Below, piece after piece: positions 42,633 to 53,409 of a DNA stretch of 64,000 bases. The DNA is from Labrys okinawensis (lineage in GTDB: Bacteria > Pseudomonadota > Alphaproteobacteria > Rhizobiales > Labraceae): the NCBI RefSeq assembly GCF_002982075.1, contig NZ_PUEJ01000009.1:124001-188000 (forward strand), in the 5' to 3' direction. How positions within the stretch are numbered: the first letter of the stretch is position 1; each line of letters begins with the position of its first letter. The notes under the pieces were generated by a model, which saw only the letters and a program-made list of their open reading frames with translations, made no database searches and was not told the DNA's origin. Both the position numbers and the translations under genes were made by a program.

Positions 42633-42636
42633 GGCG

Positions 42637-43809
42637 TCATGCTCCCTTGCCGGCGGGGGTGAACACTCGGAACAGGGCGGCGAGCTGCGGGCGGAACATG
42701 GTCTCGAGCGCGCCGACGAAGAGAATGATGATGCCCTGGATCATCACGATCATGTTCTTGTCGAAGACGGGGTTTTCGAAGGAGAGCTCCTGCCCGCCCT
42801 GGATCAGCGCGCCGAACAGGATGGAGGCGAGCACGATGCCGGCCGGATGGGAACGTCCCATCAGCGAAACCGCGATGCCGATGAAGCCGGCGCCGGCGGT
42901 ATAGTCGATGATCATGCGGTGCTGTTCGCCCATAAGCACATTGGCGCCCATCAGGCCAGCCAGGCCTCCCGAGATCAGCATGGCGACGACGATGATTTTC
43001 GCGGGTGAAATGCCGGCATAGACGGCGGCCGTCTGGTTGTGGCCGACGGTGCGCATCGCATAGCCGAGCCGCGTGCGCCAGATCAGGGCCCAGACCAGCA
43101 CGGCCGCGATCAGGGCGATCGGGAAGGCGAGATTGACGAGGGTGAGGTCGAGCTCGATGCCCATGCCGGCCAGGATGTCGCTGACCAACGGCATGCCCGT
43201 CGAATCGGGGAAGAGTTCGGACCTCGGCTCGCCGGAACCCGGCTTCATCATCACATTCACCAGCAGATACTGCACCAGCGCGGTGGCGATATAGTTGAAC
43301 ATGATGGTGGTGATGACGACGTGGCTGCCGCGCTTGGCCTGGAGATAGCCGGGAATGAAAGCCCAGGCGGCGCCGAAGACCATGCCGGCGACCATGCCGA
43401 GCGGGATGGCGAGGAACCAGGGCAGGCCGCCCAGATGCAGGCAGGCCCAGGCGATGCCGATGCCGGCGATCTGGCCCTGGCCGTCCGCGCCGATATTGAA
43501 CAGGCCGGCGTGGAAGGCGACTGCCACCGCAAGGCCGGCGAAGATGAAGGTGGTGGCGTAATAGAGAGTGGTGCCCAGGGCGTTGGCGTCGCCGAACGCG
43601 CCGTCGATCATGGTGACGCCGACCGTCAAGGGGTCGGCGCCGACGATGATCCACACCGCGATGCCGGAGACGATGAAGGCCACCAAGACGTTGAGCAGAG
43701 GCAGGATGATGGTGTCGGCCCACCAGGGCAGGGTGACGAGGCTGGCGCCGCTGCGCCCGGAGAAGATCGCCCCCAGAAGGGCGCCGGCAGTGGTGGTCTG
43801 TCCGCTCAT
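42637..43809 (-). CDS. Nucleoside ABC transporter permease
   Basis: 390-residue YufP/NupP-type permease. The block FHAGLFNIGADGQGQIAGIG near residue 105 and LGYAMRTVGHNQTAAVYAGIS in the second half are the family landmarks. About ten hydrophobic segments. ATG 43809 overlaps the ATPase stop in ATGA; a longer frame upstream to 43902 lies inside the ATPase gene and is a shadow. It forms the membrane pore together with the 323-residue permease. Confidence 0.88.
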   Translation of the reverse strand: MSGQTTTAGALLGAIFSGRSGASLVTLPWWADTIILPLLNVLVAFIVSGIAVWIIVGADPLTVGVTMIDGAFGDANALGTTLYYATTFIFAGLAVAVAFHAGLFNIGADGQGQIAGIGIAWACLHLGGLPWFLAIPLGMVAGMVFGAAWAFIPGYLQAKRGSHVVITTIMFNYIATALVQYLLVNVMMKPGSGEPRSELFPDSTGMPLVSDILAGMGIELDLTLVNLAFPIALIAAVLVWALIWRTRLGYAMRTVGHNQTAAVYAGISPAKIIVVAMLISGGLAGLMGANVLMGEQHRMIIDYTAGAGFIGIAVSLMGRSHPAGIVLASILFGALIQGGQELSFENPVFDKNMIVMIQGIIILFVGALETMFRPQLAALFRVFTPAGKGA

Positions 43810-45323
43810 GCCGCCTCTCCCGAAACACCCGCCATCAGGAGGCCGAGGCCGTTCTCCGTGGCGTCCTTGGCCAGGCACTCGCCGGTGATGCGCCCGCCGC
43901 ACATCACCAGGATGCGGTCGCTGAGGCCCATGATTTCATCGAGCTCGACCGAGACCACCAGAATGCCCTTGCCGGCATCGCGCATGCCGATCAGGCGGCG
44001 GTGAATGAATTCGATGGCGCCGATGTCGACACCGCGCGTCGGCTGCCCCACGATCAGCAGGGCCGGGTCGCGCTCCATCTCGCGGGCCAGCACGATCTTC
44101 TGGGCATTGCCGCCCGAGAAATTGGCCGTCTTCAGTTTCGGGTCGCGCGGACGCACGTCGAAACGTTCCATCTTGTCGGTGAGGTCGGCGATGATGCGCC
44201 GGTAATTGAGGAAGGGGCCGCTGCCGAGCTTGCGGTCCTTCTGATAGCCCAGGATCGCGCTTTCATAGGCGGCGAAGGGCTTGACCAGGCCCATCTTCAT
44301 GCGGTCTTCGGGCACATGGGCCAGCCCGAGCTCTCGCAGCTCCGCCGGGTCCGCGGCAGCGGCATTGCTGCCCCGCAGCCTGATCTCGCCGGAAAAGACC
44401 GGCCGGATGCCGGCAATGGCTTCCAGCAGCTCCGACTGGCCGTTGCCGGCCACACCCGCGACGCCGACGATCTCGCCGGCGCGCACCGTGAAAGAGACGT
44501 CGTCGACGCGGGTAATGCCCTTTTCATCCTTCACGGTAAGGTTCTTCACCTCGAGGATGACGTCGCCAGGCTTGGCCTCTGCCTTGTCGACGCGCAGCAG
44601 CACGCGGCGCCCCACCATCAATTCGGCAAGCTCGGTGGGATTGGTCTTGGGGGTATCGACGGTGGCTACCATCTCGCCGCGCCGCATCACGGAGACGCGG
44701 TCGGTGATCGCCATAATCTCGCGCAGCTTGTGGGTGATCAAGAGGATGGTCTTGCCCTGTTCGCGCAGGACCTTGAGGATTTCGAAGAGCTGGTCGGCCT
44801 CGGCCGGAGTGAGCACACCGGTCGGCTCGTCCAGGATGAGGATGTCGGCGCCGCGATAGAGCGCCTTCAGGATCTCGACCCGCTGCTGGGCGCCGACGGG
44901 CAGTTCGCCCACCACGGCATCCGGATCGACCTCCAGGCGATAGCTCTTTTCCAGCCGTGCCAGTTCGGCGCGGGCATGCTCGCGCCCTTTTGCCAGCAGG
45001 CTGCCGCCCTCGGCGCCGAGCATGACGTTTTCCAGGACCGTGAACGGGTCCACCAGCATGAAGTGCTGGTGGACCATGCCGATGCCGGCATCGATGGCAT
45101 CCTGGGAGGAGCGGATCGCCTTCGCGGCGCCGTTGACGTGGATTTCGCCGCTGTCGGCCTCGTAGAAGCCGTAGATGATCGACATCAGCGTGGATTTGCC
45201 GGCGCCGTTCTCGCCGATGATGCCGTGGATGGTGCCTCTCTCGACCACGAGGTCGATCGCCTTGTTGGCGTGGACGGGGCCGAAACGCTTGTCGATTTGC
45301 TTCAGTTCGAGGGCAGTTGCCAA
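43806..45323 (-). CDS. Nucleoside ABC transporter ATP-binding protein (double ATPase)
   Basis: 505 residues with two ABC domains. The first is complete: Walker A GENGAGKST near residue 37, LPVGAQQRVEILKAL as signature, ILILDEPTGVLTPAEAD as Walker B. The second has a degenerate Walker A (GVAGNGQSE near 292), an FSGGNAQKIVLAREM signature and LIVGQPTRGVD, as usual for sugar/nucleoside ATPases. The start is TTG at 45323 with GAGG eight bases upstream; no better ATG is present. Confidence 0.88.
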   Translation of the reverse strand: MATALELKQIDKRFGPVHANKAIDLVVERGTIHGIIGENGAGKSTLMSIIYGFYEADSGEIHVNGAAKAIRSSQDAIDAGIGMVHQHFMLVDPFTVLENVMLGAEGGSLLAKGREHARAELARLEKSYRLEVDPDAVVGELPVGAQQRVEILKALYRGADILILDEPTGVLTPAEADQLFEILKVLREQGKTILLITHKLREIMAITDRVSVMRRGEMVATVDTPKTNPTELAELMVGRRVLLRVDKAEAKPGDVILEVKNLTVKDEKGITRVDDVSFTVRAGEIVGVAGVAGNGQSELLEAIAGIRPVFSGEIRLRGSNAAAADPAELRELGLAHVPEDRMKMGLVKPFAAYESAILGYQKDRKLGSGPFLNYRRIIADLTDKMERFDVRPRDPKLKTANFSGGNAQKIVLAREMERDPALLIVGQPTRGVDIGAIEFIHRRLIGMRDAGKGILVVSVELDEIMGLSDRILVMCGGRITGECLAKDATENGLGLLMAGVSGEAA

Positions 45324-45448
45324 AGGGAGCCTCGCGGGAGCAATAGGGGCCGATCCCGGATCGGCGAAGACGGCAGAGTATCGGCGAAAGGCAGCTCCAC
45401 GGAGCCAGTGCAGTTCACTTGAGGAGAAACACTCCGAATTGCCCTAGC

Positions 45449-45526
45449 CCGGCTTGATCCGGCTATCCAGGAACCCCACGCGCAACCGGTCGGGGAGCTG
45501 GATTGCCGGGCAAGCCCGGCAATGAC
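45449..45526. repeat. Imperfect repeat with GCCGGGCAAGCCCGGC core
   Basis: CTGGATTGCCGGGCAAGCCCGGCAATGAC at 45498-45526 pairs loosely with CCCGGCTTGATCCGGCTATCCAG at 45448-45470. It sits in the 293-bp gap between the binding-protein and ATPase genes of the nucleoside importer. A half-copy (GTCATCGCCGGGCTTGAC) is at 3804-3820. No gene is seen in the gap. Confidence 0.55.
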
Positions 45527-45616
45527 AAAGGTCGTGCAAACTCGAAGACGCTTAAGTAAACGGCACCAAATCCGGGGACCCGCCTTTCGCGCTACGAAAA
45601 ACGGTTTGAAGCCTGC

Positions 45617-46627
45617 TCAGTTCACCGGGCAGACATTGTCCTTCTCGTAGTTATGTACCACCACCTTGCCGTCGGCGATGTCCTTGGTCACTGCCTCGAT
45701 GGCGGCCTTGTTGGCGTCGGTGACCAGGGGCTTGTTGTTGTCGTCCATGGCCAGGGCTACGCCGCTGTCCTTGATGCCGAGCACGTGGGTGCCGGCCTTG
45801 AACTTGCCTTCCTCGCCGTCCTTGAAGCCCTGATAGATCGCCTCGTCCACCCGCTTGAGCACCGAGGTCAGCACCTTGCCGGGATGCAGGCCGTTCTGAT
45901 TGGAATCGACGCCGATGCCGAGCTTGCCGCCGTCGGCAGCCGCCTGCAGCACGCCCAGGCCCGTCTGGCCGGCGGCGGCATAGACGATGTCGGCGCCCTG
46001 CGAGATCTGCGCCTTGGTGAGTTCGGCGCCGCGGCCGGGGTCGTTCCAGGCGGCGGGCGTGGTGCCGGTCATGTTCTGGATGACCTTGATCTGCGGATTG
46101 GCGGCCTTGGCACCCTGGACATAGCCGCAGCCGAAATTGCGGATGAGGGGCACGTCCATGCCGCCGATGAAGCCGATCGTGCCCGTCTTGGTGGTCTTGG
46201 CGGCGAGATAGCCGGCGAGATAGGAGCCTTCGTCGGCGCGGTAGACATAGGAAGCGACGTTGGGCAGGTCGACGACGCTGTCGACGATGCCGAAATGCAC
46301 CTTCGGATAGGCCTTGGCCACCTTCGCCAGCACGTCCTCATAGGCAAAGCCCATCACGATGATGGGATCGTTGCCGTCCTTGGCAAAGCGGCGCAGCGCC
46401 TGTTCGCGCTGGGACGCATTGGTGATTTCAAAGTCGCGGTAGGTCTTGCCGCTTTCCTTCTTCCAGCGCTCGGCGCCGTTATAGGCTCCCTCGTTGAAGG
46501 ACTTGTCGAATTTGCCGCCGAGGTCATAGATGACCGCCGGGCCAGGCTTGTCGGCAGCCTGTGCCGCGCCAAATCCCGCAGTGCCGGCCGCCAGCAGGAC
46601 AGCCAGGCCAAGAAGGGTCGATTTCAT
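45617..46627 (-). CDS. BMP-family nucleoside-binding periplasmic protein
   Basis: 336-residue basic-membrane-protein-type binding protein. Signal peptide MKSTLLGLAVLLAAGTAGFGAAQA, then AVIYDLGGKFDKSFNEGAYNGAERW and GTIGFIGGMDVPLIRNFGCGYVQGAK, typical of the PnrA/Med/NupN family that binds purine or pyrimidine nucleosides. There is no lipobox cysteine, so it is probably free in the periplasm. ATG 46627 has GGGAGAG upstream. It is separated from the ATPase gene by a 293-bp gap with a repeat. Confidence 0.88.
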   Translation of the reverse strand: MKSTLLGLAVLLAAGTAGFGAAQAADKPGPAVIYDLGGKFDKSFNEGAYNGAERWKKESGKTYRDFEITNASQREQALRRFAKDGNDPIIVMGFAYEDVLAKVAKAYPKVHFGIVDSVVDLPNVASYVYRADEGSYLAGYLAAKTTKTGTIGFIGGMDVPLIRNFGCGYVQGAKAANPQIKVIQNMTGTTPAAWNDPGRGAELTKAQISQGADIVYAAAGQTGLGVLQAAADGGKLGIGVDSNQNGLHPGKVLTSVLKRVDEAIYQGFKDGEEGKFKAGTHVLGIKDSGVALAMDDNNKPLVTDANKAAIEAVTKDIADGKVVVHNYEKDNVCPVN

Positions 46628-46806
46628 CACGCTCTCCCGCGCTCGTTCTCGCTCTTGGATGGGGCCGCGCGGGAAAGGCTTCCCGTGCAGACCTTATGGT
46701 CAACATGGCATGCCGATTGCGCTATTGAGAAGAGGCGTTGTGCGGTTGCCCCTGATTTTCACATGGAATCAGGTGGGGAAACGCCGGTTGGAAATGAGGG
46801 TATGAG

Positions 46807-47193
46807 ATGGCAAAGCTGGTCCGGCGCACTCTGGCGCTCGTCGCGCATGATCTGAAAAAGGACGAAATGGTCGAGTTCGCGCGCACGCACCGGACCATTC
46901 TGGCGCGCTTCAATCTCGTCGCCACCGGCACGACCGGCGGGCGCGTGCTGGCCGCCTGTCCGGAATTGTCGCTGACGCCGCTCAAGAGCGGTCCGCTCGG
47001 CGGCGACCAGCAGATCGGCGCCCTGATCGCCGAGGGGCAGGTGCATGGCCTGTTTTTCTTCGTCGATCCGCTCTCGCCCCTGCCGCACGATGTCGACGTC
47101 AAGGCGCTGACCCGGCTGGCGCTGGTCTACGACATCCCCATGGCCCTAAATGCCTCGACGGCGCACATGATCGTGGGCCAGTTGGTGGATTGA
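46807..47193 (+). CDS. mgsA: Methylglyoxal synthase
   Basis: 128-residue enzyme turning dihydroxyacetone phosphate into methylglyoxal and phosphate. ALVAHDLKKDEMVEFA at the start, LVATGTTGGR (phosphate loop), KSGPLGGDQQIGALI with the catalytic aspartate and FFVDPLSPLPHDVDVKALTRLA are all present. It is divergent from the nucleoside binding-protein gene, and 46802 is an alternative start five bases upstream in another frame. No linked glyoxalase. Confidence 0.93.
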   Translation: MAKLVRRTLALVAHDLKKDEMVEFARTHRTILARFNLVATGTTGGRVLAACPELSLTPLKSGPLGGDQQIGALIAEGQVHGLFFFVDPLSPLPHDVDVKALTRLALVYDIPMALNASTAHMIVGQLVD

Positions 47194-47267
47194 GGAGGGA
47201 GCGGCGAATGTCGCGCTCTCGCATCGAAGCCGTCATCTCGCCCGACCCTTAAGGTCAGCATCGATCC

Positions 47268-47735
47268 TCACAAAATACCCTCGAGCCGGACATAGCTGGC
47301 TTCCATGCCATGTTCCATGCCGGTTGCCAGCATCTGTTCGCGCACTGCGGCGCTGGGGAGGGTCATGCGTAGGGTCATCAGCGTGCCTGCGCCTTCCGCT
47401 TCCAGGCGGGTCTCGACATGGTTGTCCGGCGTGGGGTCGGGCAGATGCATGCGCTCGACATGCACGATGCGCCTATAGGGTTCGAGTTCGACATATTCGC
47501 CCGTCAGGTAGAAGCCGCCGCTCCCCGAGGCGTCCTGCCACTCGAAGCGGATTTTGCCGCCGGGCCGGGCCTCGCTGATGCAGACGGGCATGGTGTAGCC
47601 GTCCGGCCCCAGCATCCATTGCTGGATGAGCTTGGGTTCGGTGTGGGCGCGATAGACCGCCTCGGGCGGGGCGGCGAAGCGCCGGGTCACCACGACGTGG
47701 GTTTCGCCTTCGGTTCGGATCGTGAGCTTGGTCAT
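47268..47735 (-). CDS. SRPBCC (AHSA1-type START fold) protein
   Basis: 155-residue SRPBCC protein: VVVTRRFAAPPEAVYRAHTEPKLIQQWMLGPDGYTMPVC and GGKIRFEWQDASGSGGFYLTGEYVELEPYRRIVHVERM are typical AHSA1 blocks. It overlaps the ArsR gene by four bases (ATGA), so the two are co-expressed. No catalytic residues can be assigned. It is only distantly like the 175-residue SRPBCC protein at 10884. Confidence 0.84.
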   Translation of the reverse strand: MTKLTIRTEGETHVVVTRRFAAPPEAVYRAHTEPKLIQQWMLGPDGYTMPVCISEARPGGKIRFEWQDASGSGGFYLTGEYVELEPYRRIVHVERMHLPDPTPDNHVETRLEAEGAGTLMTLRMTLPSAAVREQMLATGMEHGMEASYVRLEGIL

Positions 47736-48070
47736 GGGCTTTCCTCTTCTTTTTCAGGCAGTCCTTGGGCCAGGAGTGCGTCCAGCCGTTCGTAGTTGCG
47801 GGCCAGGGCCTCGCGCAGCATGCCTAGCCATTGGTCGATGGCTGCGATGCCTTCCGGGGCAAGCCGGCAGGGCCGTCTCGTTCCCTCCGCGCGGCGGACG
47901 ATCAGTCCGGCGCCTTCGAGAACCTTGAGATGGCGCGAGATGGCGGGCTGCGTCATCGCGAAGGGCTCCGCCAGCTGCATCACCGTCGCTTCTCCGAGTG
48001 CCAGGCGGCTGAGGATGGCCCGGCGGGTCGGATCGGACAGGGCGGCAAAGGTGTTATCGAGGTCCGGCAT
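47732..48070 (-). CDS. ArsR-family transcriptional regulator
   Basis: 112-residue winged-helix regulator: DLDNTFAALSDPTRRAILSRLALGEATVMQLAEPFAMTQPAISRHLKVLEGAGLI is the standard helix-turn-helix block, and RRAEGTRRPCRLAP is the wing. No metal-binding CxC. The SRPBCC gene follows with a four-base overlap. The ATAACAA-AA-TTGTTAT palindrome 34 bp upstream is a candidate operator with a different core from that of the 11525 ArsR. Confidence 0.86.
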   Translation of the reverse strand: MPDLDNTFAALSDPTRRAILSRLALGEATVMQLAEPFAMTQPAISRHLKVLEGAGLIVRRAEGTRRPCRLAPEGIAAIDQWLGMLREALARNYERLDALLAQGLPEKEEESP

Positions 48071-48104
48071 CGCGGCTGCGCCTCCTTGATAAGTAGTTTA
48101 TTAT

Positions 48105-48120
48105 ATAACAAAATTGTTAT
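48105..48120. promoter_or_regulatory. Palindrome upstream of the second arsR
   Basis: ATAACAA-AA-TTGTTAT, perfect 7-bp arms in an AT-rich stretch 34 bp before the ArsR start. It probably overlaps the promoter. It fits ArsR autoregulation, by analogy with the operators near 11872. Confidence 0.65.
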
Positions 48121-48301
48121 GGTCAAGCCGGTTTTTGCGCTACGCCATGGTCAGGGACGGCGGTAAAATCGAGTGACCGCGGATGCTGGCTGATGTATCG
48201 CTATATCGCCTGTTGGCTTGCCTCGGCCGGAGACGGTCGGCACTTCGTCCAAGAATTGTGACGAAGACGCAAATTCCTTAGCGGACAGGCAGCTTTCGCG
48301 C

Positions 48302-48332
48302 CTTGCGGCCTGTGAAAGCCCCCCTTATATAC
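48302..48332 (+). promoter_or_regulatory. RpoH (sigma-32)-type promoter of dnaK
   Basis: CTTG at 48302-48305, 18-bp spacer, then CTTATATAC from 48324. This agrees with the alphaproteobacterial heat-shock consensus (CTTG, 17-18, CYTAT). The dnaK start is about 130 bp downstream. No other gene is seen in the 397-bp gap between arsR and dnaK. Confidence 0.65.
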
Positions 48333-48467
48333 CCGCCGAACCCGTGATTAATCTCAACGCAGTCATGGAGTTTCCGATAGGGACCGGCCGGGTTCCTGAG
48401 GGCTTTCCCGGCCTAGGCGCTGCTGCTTCGGGGCGCGCCGGTCTGCTGAATAGGAAGGATGAGAACT

Positions 48468-50369
<1,902 letters not shown>

Positions 50370-50381
50370 TCTCTGACGATC

Positions 50382-50452
50382 GTGTGTGAGCCCTCGCCAA
50401 ACGGCGCGAACCCTCGCGGTTCGTGCCGGGTATGGCGGGGGCTTTCGCACAC
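50382..50452 (+). repeat. Structured stem-loops in the dnaK-dnaJ gap
   Basis: GTGTGAGCCCTCGCCA at 50384-50399 pairs with TGGCGGGGGCTTTCGCACAC at 50433-50452, enclosing a second hairpin (CGAACC...GGTTCG). It directly follows the dnaK stop. There is no T tract, so it may be an mRNA-stabilising or partial termination structure that sets DnaK over DnaJ levels. Confidence 0.65.
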
Positions 50453-50457
50453 CTTCA

Positions 50458-50560
50458 GGAGCAAGGTGCATTCAAGCGGAAGCATCCTTCGCTCGAACTG
50501 GTTGTTTCAACACGTCTTGTGAGCGCCGGCGCGTTGCCGCCCTTCGCAAGACGCTTTCGC
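50458..50560 (+). repeat. Diverged RIME-like remnant upstream of dnaJ
   Basis: GTGCATTCAAGCGGAAGCATCC ... TTCAACACGTCTTGTGAGCG ... CTTCGCAAGACGCTTTC retains the order of the two palindromes of the RIME-like family but with many changes. Recognised by layout rather than by high identity. Confidence 0.45.
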
Positions 50561-50582
50561 TGGGATGCTTTGAGCGATTCCG

Positions 50583-51728
50583 ATGGCCAAGCGTGACTAT
50601 TACGAAGTGCTCGAGGTTACTCGCGAAGTAACCGACGTCGAACTCAAGGCTGCTTTCCGCAAGCAGGCCATGAAGCATCACCCGGACCGCAATGCCGGTG
50701 ACAAGGAAGCGGAGGCCAAGTTCAAGGAAGTGAACGAGGCCTATGAAGCCCTGAAGGACCCGCAGAAGCGCGCGGCCTATGACCGCTTCGGCCATGCCGC
50801 TTTCGAGCAGGGCGGCATGGGCGGCGGCGGAGGCGGCTTCGGCGGTGGCGGAGGCTTCGGTTCCTTCTCCGACATCTTCAACGACATCTTCGAGGATCTG
50901 GCCGGGCGCGGGCGCGGGCGCAGCAATTCGGGCGGGCGCGAGCGCGGCGCGGATCTGCGCTACAACATGGAGATCACGCTGGAGGAGGCCTTCAACGGCA
51001 AGACCGCCACCATCAAGATCCCGACATCCGTCACCTGCGACGCCTGTTCCGGTTCCGGCGCCAAGGCCGGCTCCAAGCCCAAGACCTGCGGAACCTGCGC
51101 CGGCCATGGCCGCGTGCGCGCCACCCAGGGCTTCTTCTCGATCGAGCGCACCTGCCCGACCTGTCAGGGCCGCGGCGAGGTCATCGACAATCCCTGTCCC
51201 TCCTGCGGCGGCGCCGGCCGCACCACGCGCGAGCGCACCCTCTCGGTCAACATTCCGGCCGGCGTCGAGGACGGCACGCGCATCCGCCTCGCCAATGAAG
51301 GCGAGGCCGGCGCGCGCGGCGGGCCATCGGGCGATCTCTACATTTTTCTGTCGCTGGCCCCCCACGAGTTCTTCCAGCGCGACGGCGCGGACCTGCATTG
51401 CCGCGTGCCGATCTCGATGGTGACGGCGGCTCTCGGCGGCGAATTCCAGGTGCCGACTGTCGATGGCGGCAAGGCCAAGGTGGCGGTGCCCGAGGGCACG
51501 CAGACCGGCCGGCAGGTACGCCTTCGCGGCAAGGGCATGCCGGTGCTGCGCTCGCGCGAGCATGGCGACATGTATGTGCAGCTCTTCGTCGAGACGCCCA
51601 AGAATCTCACGCGCCGCCAGCGTGAATTGCTGGCCGAGTTCGACGCGCAATCGTCGAAGGAGACCCAGCCCGAAAGCGCCGGCTTCTTTGCCAAGGTCCG
51701 CGATTTCTTCGACGGGCTCGGACAGTAA
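50583..51728 (+). CDS. dnaJ: Co-chaperone DnaJ
   Basis: 381-residue Hsp40. The J domain has the HPDRN loop near residue 33, followed by a Gly/Phe-rich region (GGMGGGGGGFGGGGGFG) and four zinc-binding CxxCxGxG repeats: CDACSGSG, CGTCAGHG, CPTCQGRG and CPSCGGAG. The C-terminal substrate domains are complete. It stimulates DnaK ATPase. ATG 50583 follows the dnaK gap with a modest ribosome site. Confidence 0.96.
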   Translation: MAKRDYYEVLEVTREVTDVELKAAFRKQAMKHHPDRNAGDKEAEAKFKEVNEAYEALKDPQKRAAYDRFGHAAFEQGGMGGGGGGFGGGGGFGSFSDIFNDIFEDLAGRGRGRSNSGGRERGADLRYNMEITLEEAFNGKTATIKIPTSVTCDACSGSGAKAGSKPKTCGTCAGHGRVRATQGFFSIERTCPTCQGRGEVIDNPCPSCGGAGRTTRERTLSVNIPAGVEDGTRIRLANEGEAGARGGPSGDLYIFLSLAPHEFFQRDGADLHCRVPISMVTAALGGEFQVPTVDGGKAKVAVPEGTQTGRQVRLRGKGMPVLRSREHGDMYVQLFVETPKNLTRRQRELLAEFDAQSSKETQPESAGFFAKVRDFFDGLGQ

Positions 51729-51731
51729 GCC

Positions 51732-51840
51732 TGGGAGCGCGGACTTCCAGTCCGCTCCTGGAAACACGGCATCTGCGAAGAGAGGAAGAGCGGATATCGC
51801 GACATGTCCGAATGTCGCCGAAAAGTCCGCGCTCCCGGGA
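51732..51840. repeat. Inverted repeat with GCGGACTTCCAGTCCGC hairpin
   Basis: GGGAGCGCGGACTT... (51734 on) pairs with ...AAGTCCGCGCTCCC (ending 51838), and the left arm folds on itself (GCGGACT-TCC-AGTCCGC). It fills the gap between dnaJ and the epimerase gene and belongs to the same class as 13089 and 61342. Confidence 0.72.
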
Positions 51841-51846
51841 AAGTCC

Positions 51847-52716
51847 ATGAATCTTCTGATTTTCGGCCTCGGCTACACCGCCTCGCATTTCGCTGCCCGC
51901 TACGGCGAGCGCTTCGCCAGGATCAGCGGCACTTTCCGCTCGACGGCGCCCCACGAAAAGCTGCCGGATCTGCCTGGTGTGACGCGGCTGGCCTATGACG
52001 GCCTTGCCGGCTCGCCGGCCGTCGAAACGGCGATTGCCGAAGCGACTCACATTCTCACCTCCATTGCCCCCGACGATGACGGCGATCCCGTCTTGCGGCA
52101 TTTCGCTGCCGCCCTGCGGCAGGCGCCGAAGCTGCAATGGATCGGCTATCTCTCCACCGTCGGGGTCTATGGCGATGCCGGCGGCGCGTGGATCGATGAG
52201 GCCGCACCTTTGCGCCCGACCATGGCGCGCAACGCCATGAGGGTGGATGTCGAGAAGGAATGGCTCGAGCTCGGCCGCGGCAAGGCCGTGCCCGTGCAGC
52301 TTTTCCGGCTGGCCGGCATTTACGGGCCGGGACGCAACGCCGTCGTCAATCTGAAGCGCGGCACCGCCCGGCGCATCGTCAAGCCGGGGCAGGTGTTCAA
52401 CCGTATCCATGTCGAGGACATCGCCGGCGCCGTCGCCGCCGGCATGGAAAAGCCGTTGGCGGGGCCGGCCTTCAACGTCACCGACAATGAGCCGGCGCCG
52501 CCCCAGGACGTGGTCACCTATGCGGCCGAATTGCTCGGCCTGACGCCGCCGGCCGAGATCGCTTACGACGAGGCGCAGATGACGCCGATGGCCCGCTCCT
52601 TCTATGGCGAGAACAAGCGTGTCTCGAACCGCCGGGTTCGCGAGGAGCTTGGCTACACGCTGCGCTATCCGACCTATCGCGAGGGCATCCGCGCCTGTGT
52701 CGACGCGGATGCGTGA
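51847..52716 (+). CDS. NAD(P)-dependent epimerase/dehydratase-like SDR protein
   Basis: 289-residue extended SDR. NLLIFGLGYTASHFAARYG is a Rossmann loop variant, IGYLSTVGVYGD carries the Ser and Tyr region, and FRLAGIYGPGRNAV is the typical downstream block. The YxxxK lysine is not obvious (VYGDAGGAWIDE), as in the YeeZ-type atypical SDRs, so catalysis is uncertain. ATG 51847 has GGGAAAG upstream and follows a repeat; longer starts lie inside dnaJ. Confidence 0.83.
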   Translation: MNLLIFGLGYTASHFAARYGERFARISGTFRSTAPHEKLPDLPGVTRLAYDGLAGSPAVETAIAEATHILTSIAPDDDGDPVLRHFAAALRQAPKLQWIGYLSTVGVYGDAGGAWIDEAAPLRPTMARNAMRVDVEKEWLELGRGKAVPVQLFRLAGIYGPGRNAVVNLKRGTARRIVKPGQVFNRIHVEDIAGAVAAGMEKPLAGPAFNVTDNEPAPPQDVVTYAAELLGLTPPAEIAYDEAQMTPMARSFYGENKRVSNRRVREELGYTLRYPTYREGIRACVDADA

Positions 52717-52770
52717 GGGTTTTTCGCGGCCGCGACGATAACAAGGCCGCTCAGGTAGCCCTTGCCCGGT

Positions 52771-53409
52771 TCATTGCGGAATGATCGGCCGTGTGCTGCC
52801 GATCGGCCTTCCCGGCCGGCCGGGACGGAAGACTGGCTTCGGCCGCGGGCCGCCATGATGGGGAGGCCTCACGCCTGGCGGGTGAACGCCTGGCGGGCGG
52901 ACCACCGGAGGGCGCGTCCCGGGCGGACCGATGACGGGGGGACGTGGGCGCCAGCCCGGCCCATGATGCGGCGGCCGTGGCCGGCCATGGCCCCACCAGG
53001 TGTTATACCAGGGACGGCGCGCATAATAGCGATCCCAATAGGCATAGCTGAAGACGATGGCAGGGATCGCCAGCGCACCGATGCCGACATTGCGGTTCGC
53101 GGCGGCCGACAGATATTTGTTCGCCGACCATCCCCGCTCGCCCCGCACGGAAATGTCGCACCAGGAGCGATCGCTGAGGCAGCCATGAATGAGCACGGCT
53201 TCGCCCGGCCGCAATGTGGTGACGGCGGGATATTGGGTGCCGGGGCCGGCACGCAGATTGACATTGGCGGTGGCATAACCCCGCACGGCTGCCTGTGCTC
53301 CGCCCGCCAGCAGGAAGATGCCGCCGCTGGCGAAGATGACGATGAGCAAAGTCCGCAGGAGCGGGATACGAATGAGGATGCCCGTCAGACCGGGCTGAAA
53401 TAAGGGCAT
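52771..53409 (-). CDS. SH3-domain protein with proline/arginine-rich tail
   Basis: 212 residues: hydrophobic signal/anchor (LLRTLLIVIFASGGIFLLAGGAQA, about residues 18-41), a bacterial SH3 domain (GYATANVNLRAGPGTQYPAVTTLRPGEAV with two cysteines in CLSDRSWCDI), then a Tyr/Trp-rich piece and an 80-residue tail of PPG, RPP and HHG repeats. Probably a periplasmic or cell-envelope protein that binds wall or protein surfaces. I chose ATG 53409; 53478 would add an unlikely N-terminus. Confidence 0.78.
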   Translation of the reverse strand: MPLFQPGLTGILIRIPLLRTLLIVIFASGGIFLLAGGAQAAVRGYATANVNLRAGPGTQYPAVTTLRPGEAVLIHGCLSDRSWCDISVRGERGWSANKYLSAAANRNVGIGALAIPAIVFSYAYWDRYYARRPWYNTWWGHGRPRPPHHGPGWRPRPPVIGPPGTRPPVVRPPGVHPPGVRPPHHGGPRPKPVFRPGRPGRPIGSTRPIIPQ

